Assembly: GCA_950295325.1 (NCBI GenBank)
Contig: OX485803.1
Coordinates: 1,612,001-1,676,000, forward strand
Source: Polytrichum commune
Taxonomy: Eukaryota > Streptophyta > Polytrichopsida > Polytrichales > Polytrichaceae
DNA length: 64,000 bases
Direction of reading: 5' to 3'
Made by a program: the position numbers and the translations under genes. Within the stretch, counting starts at the first letter, position 1, and each line of letters begins with the position of its first letter. Positions 32,821 through 45,013 of the stretch are shown here, in pieces. Under the pieces are notes generated by a model. The model did no database searches. It saw only the letters and a program-made list of their open reading frames with translations, and was not told the origin of the DNA.

Positions 32821-33075
32821 TTTTTTGGTATTTCCAAATTGAAATTCACAAGTTACTACTCTGACAATATACTTATTTACGAGATTTCTTGATCACAAAG
32901 CTATAGCGATTAATCCACACAGAGTGGACAAGATTGAATCATTCCATCCTATCTCCATGCCTTTGCATGCATTTTTGACATGCAAAGTACAGCTATAAGC
33001 TTTAGTCCTTGCATGTGTGCAGAAGCACATTACTTGGCTTGTGGACAAATGCCTTGTAAAGTACTACCACTAGAT

Positions 33076-33276
33076 ACTATGTATTTAGTGTCACTTACTA
33101 TTTGGAGTTACACAACGCTATACTTTTATTCTTATTCATGTAATTTCTTACGAAGTGAAGATGTGAATGTTCTATAGTGTCCAAACAACCACTTTGACTT
33201 TTGTTGGTAAAAGAGTAAGATATATGGTAAATAGTTATAGTGTTGTGAGATTTCAAATAGTAAGTGATATTAAATG
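33076..33276. mobile_element. MITE family D, copy 3
   Basis: The left end reads TTTAGTGTCACTTACTATTT then GGAGTTACACAACGC. The right end reads TTGTGAGATTTCAAATAGTA then AGTGATATTAAAT. About 200 bp, non-coding. Confidence 0.75.
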
Positions 33277-33279
33277 CAA

Positions 33280-36200
33280 CATTCACTGCAGTCACCCTAG
33301 AAGAGGGCTTGTCCTTTCCAATCACCCATTGCAACTTGTTTCTTGCAATTTATGGTGAGAGAATGCATAAAATGGTTGTCCACTAAAGGTTTTTGATTGT
33401 CAAATGCAATCAAAAAGTTCCTATTGATGACCAAAATGATTAATTATGTATTTTCTTGTCATGATTTGCAATGGACAAGTTTCCTTCTAGTGTTGACTTA
33501 CTTCCATGTCATAACTCTATCACTAGCAAAAGACTTGTATGTTTGAATGTGAATTGCGTCACATCTTCAAAGTGCATGATATGTGGTCTTTTGGAGTGGT
33601 CAAATTAAACATAGGTGTGTGTAAAGTGGTTAGTGTTGAAATTTGAGCCGGTGTTGAGCATAGATTTTTCAGGTATCCCAACCAATAGGTTGTCATATCT
33701 TGGAGGGTGCACTCCTCAGTAGCATAAATAATGTGTGTGCATCACCAAGTTCAATATTGACGCTCCAATATACAAAAAGATTCTTGCAATAAAAACAAGT
33801 ATACACATTCAAATATATAGCTTCAAATATGTACAAGTCCATGATATATGCACGCACTCATGACTAGATTCCCAATGTTTCAACTCCTACATGGATCGTG
33901 GGACTTTAGTCATTATATTGAATGGAAACCTCACATAAGAACCCCATATATGCATACAAATGCTACCTTCAACAATATATCTTTAGCCTCATTTGTGCAC
34001 GATGTATGGGACATGCTTGATGAATTTCCCTCTTGTGTATTCACACGTGTAAGTAGTGCAACGTAGATTGCACCCACATACATATATTAACCCTAAACAT
34101 CTATCTATTGGTCATTCTAGGGTCCCTATGAACATCAAAACCTTAAAAAAAAATCATACCCATATTCGTGTTTGAAGCATGTCATAACATTAATCAACAA
34201 TGATGTCTTGTACTTGTGGGATCTTGCATCCACATAACATTATTCTTATAGGGTTCCTTTGAGATAATTTAGTTCTAGAACCAATCTCAGATGGAATCTT
34301 GAGTTTTATTATCATAGTGAGCAATGGCAATTGCATATGTGATGGCATGAACCTTGGGGAAATTGTTAGGCAACCCTCCCCACTTGCTCCCCACCAATTA
34401 AACTATTATTCAATACCAAATTGGAAATGCAAACATCTTGTTGTGGTTGGATAATGTCATGGTAGTTGAGGAGCACTTCAAATCTTTTTTAGTTGCCCAA
34501 GTATCTCCAACGAGGATATTATCCTATGCTTTGTATGATGAAATATAATAAAAAAGTGAGTTTTTTTTCACCTTGATTTCTTATTGGAATCCATGTTTTT
34601 TTTGGTTGTTTTGTTTGGCGTTTGGTGATCAAAAGGTAACAAAATAATACTACATGCAACATACAAAATCCCTCAAATGCCACAATTTGCTTTTATGAGG
34701 ACCCTTCATATAGAAATTGGACATTGTTGAATCGAATCCCAACATTACAGTAGAGGTATTTGTGGATCTCAAAATTGAAATTCCAATGGAAAATGAAGTA
34801 TTAAAATCCTAATAAAAAACCAAAAACATTTGGTAGATAATTCCAAATTAGAGGGAGATATGCCCCCCAACCTAAACCCCTTAAACCAACTGGAAGGGGG
34901 GGGGGGGCGGGGAAGGAATACACCAAAATCCCCAACTAGAGATATTTTCAAAATAAATTACAAATCTCAAAGCCCATGGTAGAACAAAATAAAAGATAAA
35001 ATAAAATAAAATAAAAGAAAACACCAACACACACACACACAACAACAACAACAACAACAACAACAAGAAGTCATTGGATAAAATTAACTTACCCAATCTT
35101 TATAAAGCACTCTCATTTTGGTCAATTATGAACTCTCATGCATGTAGAGTTGATCTTTAATATAATACTAGAGGTGTTTGTTTAGGAGAGCATGAATCAT
35201 TTTTAACCCCAAAGTAAATATTTGGATAAGGTTGGTGTGTGAATAAGACATGCATACATACCCTATGTTCAGTTGTAATGGGGTACGGCACCCTTTCGTC
35301 TAACGCATACATGTGGTAAAGTGTGTGACTATATTGGACATCAATTCCAAATTAATCACAATCATTAATATGTAGCACATAGGTATCTCGGGGAGGTGAC
35401 TATCAGAAATTTTAGAAAACCACATGAGATACAAAAAAAGGTCAATTTAATTCATTTAGGGTAAAACATTTATAATTTCGCTAGATCTACCATAGCATTG
35501 GAAATATGTCCCCAGTCGTGAATAATTCCTTCATTTTAGTAATCAATAAAAAAAAATAAGGTCATAGACATAGGATCCCCCTAAAATTATGTAGTAAGAG
35601 CAGTAAAATAATTATGGGTTTGACTACTTGAACGAAGAAGTGTGTAGTTTTTGTCCAAATTTGAATCAAGCACGTTAATACGAAGGTAAATGTCATGGGA
35701 TTCTTTTGGAGGAAGGAATGTGTTGGTGCTCCTCCACTGTCTCAATGTGCACAATTGTTTTTTACCCTTCACATTGTAATTGTTTGTTACAAGGTTTAAA
35801 TGGGATTATAGTTGAATGGTGTTTGTGAACATAATTAAAATAAATGTTTTTATTTTATTTTATTTACCTTTCTTGTATTTGAATGCAACCTTTTTTTTTG
35901 GAGTAGGTAATTATGCAAAATTTACTGTCTTGTCATAACTAGTTGTATTTCTTGTTTTGTTCTATCCATGTTTAAAACTTGTTTATTTCAACTTGTATAT
36001 TTTCTTATCTCCATGTTATTGGTAACCGTTTAATTGGTATCCAAGTGCTATCGGTTTGTGTTTTGAATGGTACTTTGAATGATTTAGGATTGGTATTACT
36101 AATAAAAACCAAATGAATGACAATTTGAATGGTATGGAGTGTTTGTTGCTCACATAATCGGTTTCGCAATGCTACAGTATTTCATCCACTATTTGGTACT

Positions 36201-38347
36201 TGTACAACTCATTTTTTTAAATGCTAAAAATTAGCCTCTCTAAAAAATTGCAAATAAATGTAGGGTGCTAATTTTTTTGTTGTCAAAGTAGCTTTTTATC
36301 TACAAATAGGGAGGGATAAAAATATTAAGAGATACATAAATATCCCCCCCATTAAAGACCCCATTATCACACGTGGTTACGAAACGTAAGGGGTGTGATC
36401 GCCCTAAGATAAGTATTCAATGTGAATTGCATGACTATCATACATTAGTGGCCGTATTCAATCACCTATTAGGACATCAAGTCATAGAATGGTCACAAGT
36501 TCCAATTACTTGTATTGTGGCTTAATCAACACACACATCACCTAGGTGGTCACCATCAAGGTATGACATGGGGTACTTCTTGAGCTTATCCTTACATTGG
36601 AGAACATTCATCAAATTGCATGTTGTGAGAGGAAAGTGAGGTCATTGATGCTAATCTCAAGGTCAATTGAGCTTGACGAAACAACCTCTAGATTATAAGA
36701 AGTTAAGCACCATGTCCGATAGGTAATTAGGAGTATTCATAAAACCTTGCTAAACTAACTACACTCTGTTACAGTCTAAGGTTAGATTTCAACACAACCA
36801 TTATTTTATTTTATTTTATTTCCAGAATGTGAAAATAAATAAAAAAACATTTGATATCCCAAAACTACATATCAAGATGTTTTAAATTGCTTTATTCAAA
36901 TACTAACATGACCCAACAAAGATTGAGATAAGAATACACTATTATCATAAAAACAACATCACGCTATCCATAGGAGAAAATGTTCAGGCATGCGTATGTG
37001 AAATATGTGTAGATAAAAATATAGATCTTGGCTCGTTTAAAAGTCTTGAATTTATCAAACACGAAATTGAATTTGACAAAATACCAAAAGAAATTGCTTT
37101 TGGACACACACTCTAGAAAGAGGTGACCTTATCATAAGACTAGTACAATTCAACATAAACATATACAATACATGTTTAATTTTTAATAAATTATGGTACA
37201 TCTATCTCTTTCTTAGTGAACCACAATAAATTATAGGCTATTTTTGTGATAGAAAAATGAAAATGAAAATGAAATAATAGTCAAGTAATTTTAGGGTCAC
37301 AAATCCCAATTTAGTATGAAAGGACCCAATTGAAAGCAATATTCAAGGAAGACATGGTGGTGGTGAGGCCCAACACTCCATCATTCCCCATTGTTTCGGA
37401 AAGGCAGATGGACCATGTCGGGACCATGTTACTGAATCCAATTAAATGTGTTTTCTAAGTTACATGATCAATCGATATATGAGAAAAGACATAGTGGTGG
37501 TAATGGCATGTTGTTTTACCATTCTCCACTAAAATGGTAGGGGGGCATGTTAGAGTGATGTATTATTATGCACATGAAGGGTTGGAACGACATGGACCCA
37601 TACTACACCTGATTATCCCAACTAGTGCACGTGGCACCAATTCCCAAAGCATGCACTATTTTGCTAAATCTCATAATTAGTGACAATTGAATTTTTTACC
37701 AAGTGATATTAAATGTTTGAATACATGCTCATTCAACATACATTCCAAGAAAATTAGCGCGTGTTCTAAGGTGTTTGCAGAGCGCATAATTTGGTGTGTT
37801 GAGCTCAAAGAATCTTCTTCTTCTTTCAATTGGTGCCACTTACTCTTGAGGCATCTCCTAACACTAAGAATCCGAAGAGAGCTTGCATGAGAGTTTCTAG
37901 TACTTTAACACTTTTGGCTCCCAATCTTTTGGTGACACTAATTTCGAAGCATGAAAAAATTCAATATCATCTTCATTGATTCCCCACATGCACTACTAGC
38001 CCACCCTCACTAAATGGGATAATCAATGAAGTGAAACAACAATACACTTGGGAGGAACATGTTTTTCCATCACCCACCATGGTAGGTGTTCTGAACCGAA
38101 ATAGACATTAAAATATCATAAAGAATAAAGTTTCTCAAAAGGCACTGAACAAACGAGATAATTGCAACTGGAATATCCAGGACCGTGGAGTAAAGTACTT
38201 ACTACGATTTTGTCAATGAAAAGAAACGATATATACTTAATTACTAAAAATACTACTTTTCTTTATAACAGTGCTGTTATAATATATTACAATATCAAGA
38301 CAAATGTTATAATATTATGGTGAGCTTCCATGGTTATTTAATCAATT
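33280..38347. other. Long unassigned AT-rich stretch
   Basis: No gene, RNA or well-defined repeat copy was recognised in about 5 kb. It contains a 12-base G tract (34896-34907), AC and AAC microsatellites at about 35027-35070, and many A/T-rich runs such as repeated TTTTATTTTA. Frames at 33848-34066, 37687-37890 and elsewhere have no recognisable features. Confidence 0.4.
35027..35070. repeat. (AC)n-(AAC)n microsatellite
   Basis: An AC run passes into an AAC run of about nine units. Confidence 0.95.
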
Positions 38348-39755
38348 TGAAACAAAAGGCCAACAAGCCAACACCAAAATGCATTGATTATAGAAGAAGG
38401 ACGCGCCCACTTCAAAGGGAGGCGGAGCCCCTTGAATGTGTCACATTGCCACGTGAAGAGTAACAAGAAGATCTGGATCTTACTAAGGACAACCCGCCAA
38501 TCCATCCAACCAAGGACCAGCCCCACCCCACCAACCAAAGACAAACCCCAAGCCACCAAGTTACCACAGTCTCAAGTTAACCTACATACATTGTCTTTTT
38601 CAATTGTTCATGTCTACAAAGGACATGCCTATTGCCCCAAGTTTGATTGAACCCTTTGAGGAGGGCTTTGGTTGGATAGGTGCTAATCTTAACATAATTA
38701 AACAACCTTAGCCCATGTCACCTATGTGTACGAAATGAGGTTGTCCCAAATAAGGTGTTTAAACTTGGATTTGTGCCATCGTTCTAGGTTGAACACCCTA
38801 TCGTTGCGCTCAATCCAGATTGTGCATAGCCTAAATGTCAAGGAGGAGGTGCCAAATCTTAACTTTTTGGCAAACTATCTTGAAATCCTTTCAACAAAGA
38901 GGGTTTGTTTCCATTGAAAGCTTTCATAATTGCCGAACCTAATCATGTATAGTTCATGCATGATGAAGGTGGCCCACCGCCAAGCACGCCTAGCTCATAT
39001 ACAATCCCAACACTTGTGCTTAAACAATTCACTCGTGTTAGAAGGCAATAAAACACATTGTTCAGAAATGGACGCCGGAGCGATGTGTGCCCTCCATTCA
39101 TTGACCACAACTGCCTTTTGCCAAATGAAGCAAATGAGGTTATTTCCTTATGGAGGCGAAGGGGGTCCCAAACTTGTGACAAACAAAATCTATAGTTCCG
39201 AGGGAGGTACCCTTGCCATTTGTCCACCACTCTTGACTCATTGGGAATCGTGTTATTGGCTGCAACGCTACCAAACTTGGTGGTGTAGTTAAGGAAACGG
39301 GAATCATCCATCCATTGTCACTAGTTCGGGTCCCAACTGAGGGTGGGCGTCTTGCCATAAAAGAAGGTAATCTCTTCCTTCCTCAGGCCTCTAGTGGTAC
39401 AAATTATTTTAACTCTTATGGAAAAAACCAACCACCTCACCGCTGGGTTTTTCCCATTCACTAAGGCAACGAGAATGGGTACCCATCGTGTGACATTTAA
39501 GGTAAGGTAAGGTAAGGCAATGTTGGTGCATGCATGAGGGAGAGAAAGTACTCGTTCTTTACATGATAAATTCCAGGTCCTCCTCTCCATCCTTCTAGAG
39601 TCCCACCCATTGGCTAGGATGGATGACATTCGTGTCATCGTCAAGTAACTATGCCAACCCTCAAGAATTTTGGAAGTGAGAGTGACCCAGTCACGAGATG
39701 GCTCAAGAAAAAACTTAGTTTGAGCTTCATCCCATGAAATGCATTGGGTTCTCAT
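38348..39755 (-). pseudogene. LINE relic: C-terminal RT-associated region and 3' end (LINE type 1)
   Basis: On the minus strand a 144-codon frame (39755 to 39321) and the same frame continued (39311 to 38943) contain ITFFYGKTPTLSWDPN and LPRNYRFCLSQVWDPLRLHK. A frameshift near 39140 leads to a frame with three stops. It reads FIWQKAVVVNEWRAHIAPAS, then HKCWDCI, a stop, ARRAWRW, then RLCTIWIERNDRVFN and WHKSKFKHLIWD. This resembles the zinc-binding region (zf-RVT type) that follows the reverse transcriptase in plant LINEs. A non-coding part then runs to a sequence whose complement contains GTGTTGGCTTGTTGGCC near 38353-38370. The reverse transcriptase and endonuclease domains are missing. The strings AARRAW-like and WIERND are my main evidence. 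I assign the family from memory of such proteins. Confidence 0.75.
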
Positions 39756-39805
39756 GAGAAGATATCATTTTAACCTTCTAAACTTCTAATCCGCATTAAG
39801 AGGTC

Positions 39806-39870
39806 CCTTTTTCTTTTTCTTTTGAGACAGAAGGCCAACAAAGCCAACACCACGCATTGAGAGGTTCCAA
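39806..39870 (-). mobile_element. 3' end of a second LINE type 1 copy with A-rich tail
   Basis: Read on the minus strand, GTGTTGGCTTTGTTGGCCTT then CTGTCTC is followed by an A-rich tail (AAAAGAAAAAGAAAAAGGG). The same words end the relic at 38348. The copy begins just upstream of the first relic's 5' break, so two minus-strand LINE insertions lie in series. Confidence 0.65.
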
Positions 39871-41439
39871 CTCAAAGTCCTAAAAGACCATTTGACACCA
39901 AAGTACATGCACCAACGGTACACCGGTTTAAATTTGACGACAATAGAATAAGGTGGAAAAACCTAGAATATGCTAGAAGTTTGGCTCAATCTGGCATTTC
40001 TTAGAAAAACAATTGGGAACTCACTATAGCTGTTTAAACTTCTTTATTAAAGTGGCTAGAAAGTATGTTCTCGCGTTCGGAGCGGGGACTGAGGACACAC
40101 ATGATTCCAAAACACATGCATTTCATCAGTTTGTAGGAATATGATTTTGTAAGTTACAATTATTACTAATCTCATCGAAAATCTTGCATTATTACAAGAA
40201 ATATCTATCACTTTAAATATTCCACTTCTGATATGCATTGAACGGTTCCAAACCAAAGTGTAGATAGCCTATGTTAAAACAAGCGGCAAATAACTCCCTG
40301 CAAAATACATGCCTCTCATCAGCTAATAAAAAAACATTTGTTACAGTAACATTTTAGCTCCTGACATGCATGGATCGGGAGACTCCAAATTAAAGTGCTG
40401 AGCAACTTTGTTAACCGAAAACACATAACTCCAAAATACATGCACTTCATCAAGTGGAGCGACAAAGCTTTTCACATGGAATGTGGATGCTTCACAAACA
40501 CGTGCAGCTTGAGGCCAAAGCCTCCGAACACACAACACAACACAAAACAAAACAAACAAGAGGCCACTCTGTCTTCCTAGTCCATTCATGTCTTTTCACA
40601 TTGTCGCCCTTGCTTTTTAAATACACCCTTCTCCTTGGATGTCAACTTTGTTGCTTTGTTGCGGGGAGAAGAGGAGCATGTCGGCTCGAAGAATTTTTAC
40701 ATGTCTCGAATTCCTAAACTCCTTGACTCAACATTGAGGCAATGTGGTTTCGATGAGATAAACACCATCATAGACAACGACGACTACCACATCTAATGAA
40801 AGACGACCACTCCGTTTGTTTGCAATAACGTGGGCGTCGGGGTAGTTTGGAAAAAGAAGGGATCAATTATCCACTGTTTAGAAATTAAAGTGGATCGTGT
40901 TGAATGTTGTTCAAGTGGTATGGTGTGATGTTCATTGATGACAACATTGATGTCACATGACACATGGACAAGAATAGAAAAGAACATAGAAGAAAAATAA
41001 CGAAGTTTTGTTTCACCAATGTGCATGTGAGTTCGCCAACCTAATGTTGTACTGGGGTGGTCCAAGTAGCGACATGAAGTCTTGTGTATTGCCTACCTTC
41101 TGGTAGGTGGGTTCAATGGGCCATGGACAAGACATTCATATTGAATAATAATAAAATCTCATACCAAGTGGGTTATTGTGATGCACACTAACAATAAAGG
41201 TGGTGCCACATGACACATATACAAAAATGTTCACATGGATTGACTTCAATGTGTACCTAAATTTGGAACCTCAAAATGTCTTGTGCGATACACACTAATA
41301 CACACCAATTGTTCATGGACATTTAAAACAAAATTACATTTGAATCACATTAATTTTAAGTAGTTTGATGCTTCAAATAGGGCAAATTTACACAAAAAGC
41401 AACAACCACAACCAGAAAATCTAAGACTGTCAAAAATCA
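39871..41439. other. Unassigned sequence
   Basis: The stretch around 40056-40450 has recurring AAATACATGC and CATCA blocks (AAAACACATGCATTTCATCA at about 40110, ATACATGCCTCTCATCA at about 40305, ATACATGCACTTCATCA at about 40436). That suggests a ~130-200-bp degenerate tandem repeat. No gene is supported. Confidence 0.45.
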
Positions 41440-41860
41440 TCCAAAGGCCATACCTATGGGAATGGAAATCAAGTTTCGCAATTCATGGGCCCTCAAGCTT
41501 AGTGTATAGTGAATGTGGACCATGTTGAGGGACCTTAACATTTGTTCAGATTTAGGTGCCCACCATGGCAATATAATATACTTAAAATCCAATGGCAATT
41601 TCATTGATTGCCTTGGCCCCTAATTTTGTGTTAGTGCCACCGCTTTCTTATGGGGCCTACGGCAATATTTGGTAGGACCATGAAATATTATATGCTTGTT
41701 GCCATGTAAGTTGCCATGTAAATATTTCATCCATTAAAAAAAAACAATTGGTCCCTTAGGCCTTCAAGGTCTAGTGTAGAGTGTAATTAGACCATCTCCA
41801 ACTTCCCAACCAATCACATAATTTGCATATCACAGGTCAAGGACTAGTGTAAAGTGACCC
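41440..41860 (-). mobile_element. Family A, diverged copy 4
   Basis: In the orientation of the 10042 copy it retains CATCCAAAGGCCATAC, CCTCAAGCTTAGTGTATAGT, GCCATGTAAATATTTCATCC, GGTCCCTTAGGCCTTCAAGG and AGTGTAAAGTGACCC. Confidence 0.6.
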
Positions 41861-41899
41861 ATATTTGAAATATTGTTCTCCCCCTTTTAATATGACATG

Positions 41900-43318
41900 T
41901 TTGGTCGCGCAAGAAAGTATCATATTATCCAAATGTCGTACTATTGAGGTTTTTCAAGAAAGTGGCGTATTTCAATGGAAACTGTCATTTTGTATACACA
42001 ATGCATATACATAAGTATGAAATGAACATTTTTATTAGAGAATTATGTTCACATATCACACAAGATGAAGTTGAAAGAATTTGTAGTCCCGTGATGATGT
42101 CTTCACCTATCATATACTACGAAAGTAAGAATCTATTGTCTTCTGCTGATGTTTGTTGCTCAAGTCCTCGTGAGTAGTAGAAGAATCAAATTGAGGAAGG
42201 AAACATTCCAAAAGCTTCTTCTCAAATTGAACTTTGAATAAAGCAATTATTCCTTGATCCAAGGGTTGTACCACACTTGTAACATTAGGTGGTAAGCAAG
42301 CAATTATAGTAATATTGCTTAATTGCAAGGTTAAAAATCAAATGATTTCACCCCTATGTACCAACATGCTTAAAGCAATGAGTACCATATTTGTTCATAT
42401 TTAAAAGTACCTCCGCTTTTGAGATTTGAAATGTACATCGAGGCTCATCATCCACTATCAAATACATCTGATGTCATGCCATTTGGTTTCCAAACCACCA
42501 CACATGCTACCTATTGTAAATGATTACATGTTTCAACTTGTTAGAGTTTGTCGTGTTTATAGCAAGAGCAAGATTTAGATGCTCCTTCTAAATTTTGCGC
42601 TCACAAACTTTTCCCTGCACTAGTGTCTTGTTTGGTTGGGCACAATAATTAAACCAATCGCATCCATATTGTAAACATCTTCTGTTGCCATAACCAATGC
42701 GGAGGAGGTCAGTGCTTACCAAATTGTATGCAAGCCTTTTTGTGTGGAGATGTGGTCATCGACACTGAATTGTTGGAATTATGACTAAAATGAAAAGCAT
42801 CCATCACTAAAGACTATTGTCACCTTTGGAGCCAAGAAATTGAAGAGTGGCATGGACAAATCTAGGAGCATAAGTTGGCGGGCATTGAAATTTCCAATTT
42901 AAAAGACGTGAGATTCAAGTGTGAGGACAAATTTCCAATCAAGAAGAGAAATCAACAATTTCAGAATTCTAGTTTGCAAATTCAACAATCCCTAATTCCT
43001 TCAACCTCCATCCAAACCCAAAGAATCAAAAATGTAATGTACGTTTTGAAACCAAGGTTCAAAACAACTAACTTGAGTTTAACTTAGTTAACCCATTCAC
43101 GAATTCACCATATACTCCCTGATCCCAAGGCAAATCACAAGGTGGACCCCACCACATGTACGCATTAATTTACCTATACTATATGACAAATCGACCCTAA
43201 AAATTGTCATAGTTATGAGTGTCATAGTTGTATTATCGAGGTAAGTTAACACTAGAAAGTTTGGTCGATGGAAAATGCGTCGTATAATCGAGACGTTGTA
43301 TTATTGTGGATTAGACTG
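41900..43318 (-). mobile_element. Tigger/pogo DNA transposon relic 2
   Basis: The right boundary is clear: GTGGATTAGACTG at 43306-43318 followed by TA, the complement of a CAGTCTAATCCAC start. A partial Tigger end (GTTTGGTCGCGCAAG at about 41909, then AATGTCGTACTATTGAGG) lies at the left, but in the same orientation as the right end and without the terminal ATTAGACTG. The left boundary is therefore uncertain and may be a different truncated element. A minus-strand transposase relic lies inside. Confidence 0.7.
42110..42690 (-). pseudogene. Tigger/pogo transposase relic with catalytic-core and PIP-box remnants
   Basis: The upstream part (minus strand, about 42680-42650) reads DVYNMDAIGL, matching the conserved DxYNMDETGL that holds the first catalytic Asp. 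A decayed middle (WMMSLDVHFKSQKRR at about 42440) follows. The last 72 codons (42328-42110) are open: LPPNVTSVVQPLDQGIIALFK, the end of the DDE_1 core with the third catalytic Asp, then a short HEDLSNKH and QQKTIDSYF. The last string fits the PIP-box pattern QxxIxxYF. The segment between catalytic core and C-terminus is far shorter than in the 21.5-kb relic, so an in-frame deletion joined them. Stops and frameshifts upstream make it non-functional. Confidence 0.85.
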
Positions 43319-44174
43319 TATATGGTTTAGTGGTAAAGAGCCCTTGACTTCCTAGCTAGTGACAGGCTTTTGCCATGAAGACCACGTGATGTCACCAAGT
43401 TTTTGAACTCTAGTTAGTTTTCTTTTCTTTTGTATACCCAATTATTGGATATTTTGGGGTTTAAATACATATTAAATAAGCTGCAGGGGCTGTGTGGTTC
43501 ACAGGTGCCTCCATGTTTTCCATGCAGGAGTTAAATGTGAGTCTCTATTGGCTTCCCTTTGAGGGTTCAAAGCCTGGGAGACGTGGCCCAAGGATGATGA
43601 GTCCATGCAATCTTTGGATGATAAGTCTCGTGCACTTAGCTTGGTTAGATTGGGAAGTCTTCAATGCAATGTTCAAGATTGAAGTCTTCAATGCCCTTCA
43701 AAATATACCTCTCTCAAAATAGCTTTTCAAAACGCAACCCCAAATTGAAAATGAAGACATCACTTGAAGTCCTCAATACAATCTGCTCGTCACAAGAACC
43801 AACAAGCGTAGGGCATTGTCACTACAAAAAGTGGAGTTAGATGGTTGATTCTTAATTCTTCACATTGTATTAGAAACATGTACTATATAATTCATGCACA
43901 AGTTTAACATGAGTTTTGTAGTTCATTTCTATATTCTTGGATTGACGTCTTGGATTTGAACCAATGTTTCAACTGAAGGATTGGAATTTGAGGACCCTTC
44001 AAAATGAAACTCATATGAGGGCTTCAATCTTGAACACTGCTTGAATGGGATTATTGCCTTCCCTAGTGCCAATAGGTTGGATATGAGTTCGATGTCATTA
44101 AAATAGAGGAATTAAGAGTAGTCAAGTTTGTAAAACAAAAACATTGGTGATCACTTAAGGGTGTTGCACTCTTC
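43319..44174. other. Unassigned sequence with polymerase III-like boxes
   Basis: Directly after the Tigger right end lies TGGTTTAGTGGTAAAGAGCC (43323-43342), an A-box-like sequence. A B-box-like GGTTCAAAGCC lies at about 43565. The spacing (about 240 bp) is too long for a tRNA, so a SINE split by an insertion is possible. The 76-codon frame at 43492-43722 is unrecognised. Confidence 0.35.
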
Positions 44175-44678
44175 GGGCCACTTCACACACGAGACTGCCA
44201 GCCCATGACCATTACACTTCAAGCACTCTCGTTGGTGGAAAAGGCGGAGCCGGTCCAAGTTCGCTTCACACTACGCTTGAGGGACCAATGGAGTATGTGA
44301 ATGCAAGATGGATGTAAAGTCCACATGGATTCCTACATGGCCTCAAATGGATCATGTTTCATGGTCACTTGGACTATTTCCCAAAACCACCTCTTGGAGG
44401 TAGGCATAACACAAAACTGGGAGACCATGGCACTCTGAACGCTCACAATCATTGATTTATTCTATTTTGTCATGTGTGAGGATCCGCATGAACAAAATTT
44501 CATTGAAATAAACATTTGGTTGAGGGTCCAGTCACATATGGCTTCATGGTACACTTGAGGGTTTATGACAACACTACATGATTTTGGAGGTGCCTTGGGA
44601 TGGCCTTTGGACACTTTCTTTTGGGCTCTCACAATTTCATGGTCATGGCTCTTGGCTCTTGGCTCGTGTGTGAAGTCA
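44175..44678 (+). mobile_element. Family A, copy 5
   Basis: A ~504-bp copy starting GGGCCACTTCACACACGAGA, nearly collinear with 15589-16087. At the 3' end CTCTTGGCTCTTGGCTCG carries a small duplication, and the last few terminal bases have changed. Confidence 0.85.
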
Positions 44679-44761
44679 TGCAACAATCATTCCTCACTTA
44701 TGTTGGGTCATTCTTGCAAAATGTACAGTTTCAACATGAATATTGTTCACTTTGCAAGAGT

Positions 44762-45013
44762 GAAGAAGAAGAAGAACTCCGGCCTCAGTAGAGGCCGGAG
44801 TGAATAGAGTGTCTATTCGTAAAACATCCTTGGCCACACCCTAGGGCAATGGCATTAGATGTAAAACTACTTCACCCTTTGCAGGGAGTAGACACTACAT
44901 TAGTGATTAATAATCTTTACCAGTAGCCGGTAACATGTGCCTTTAATAGTGGTAGTTATCGTGGCACTACTACGGGGGGGGGGGGGGGTATATAAGGTTT
45001 GTGAGTGTTTAAG
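44762..45013 (-). mobile_element. LINE type 2 3' untranslated region with terminal hairpin and (TTC)n tail
   Basis: Downstream of the minus-strand LINE frame lies a 3' region of about 250 bp. It ends in a hairpin whose arms, CTCCGGCCTC (44777-44786) and GAGGCCGGAG (44791-44800), pair perfectly around a four-base loop. A (TTC)5 tail (GAA units at 44762-44776 on the plus strand) follows. Its last 140 bp are homologous to the SINE at 7228-7367. A 15-base C tract (G on plus, 44974-44988) lies near its 5' side. Confidence 0.8.
44974..44988. repeat. G homopolymer, 15 bases
   Basis: The longest G/C run seen in the window. Confidence 0.95.

Noticed and set aside
42875-43087. 70-codon plus-strand frame inside the Tigger relic
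   Set aside because: It is on the strand opposite to the transposase and in the region where the N-terminal transposase should lie. It is probably a shadow frame.
44565-44807. Frames of 63-80 codons across the family A copy at 44.2-44.7 kb
   Set aside because: They extend from the transposon into the LINE tail and are not conserved in the other family A copies.
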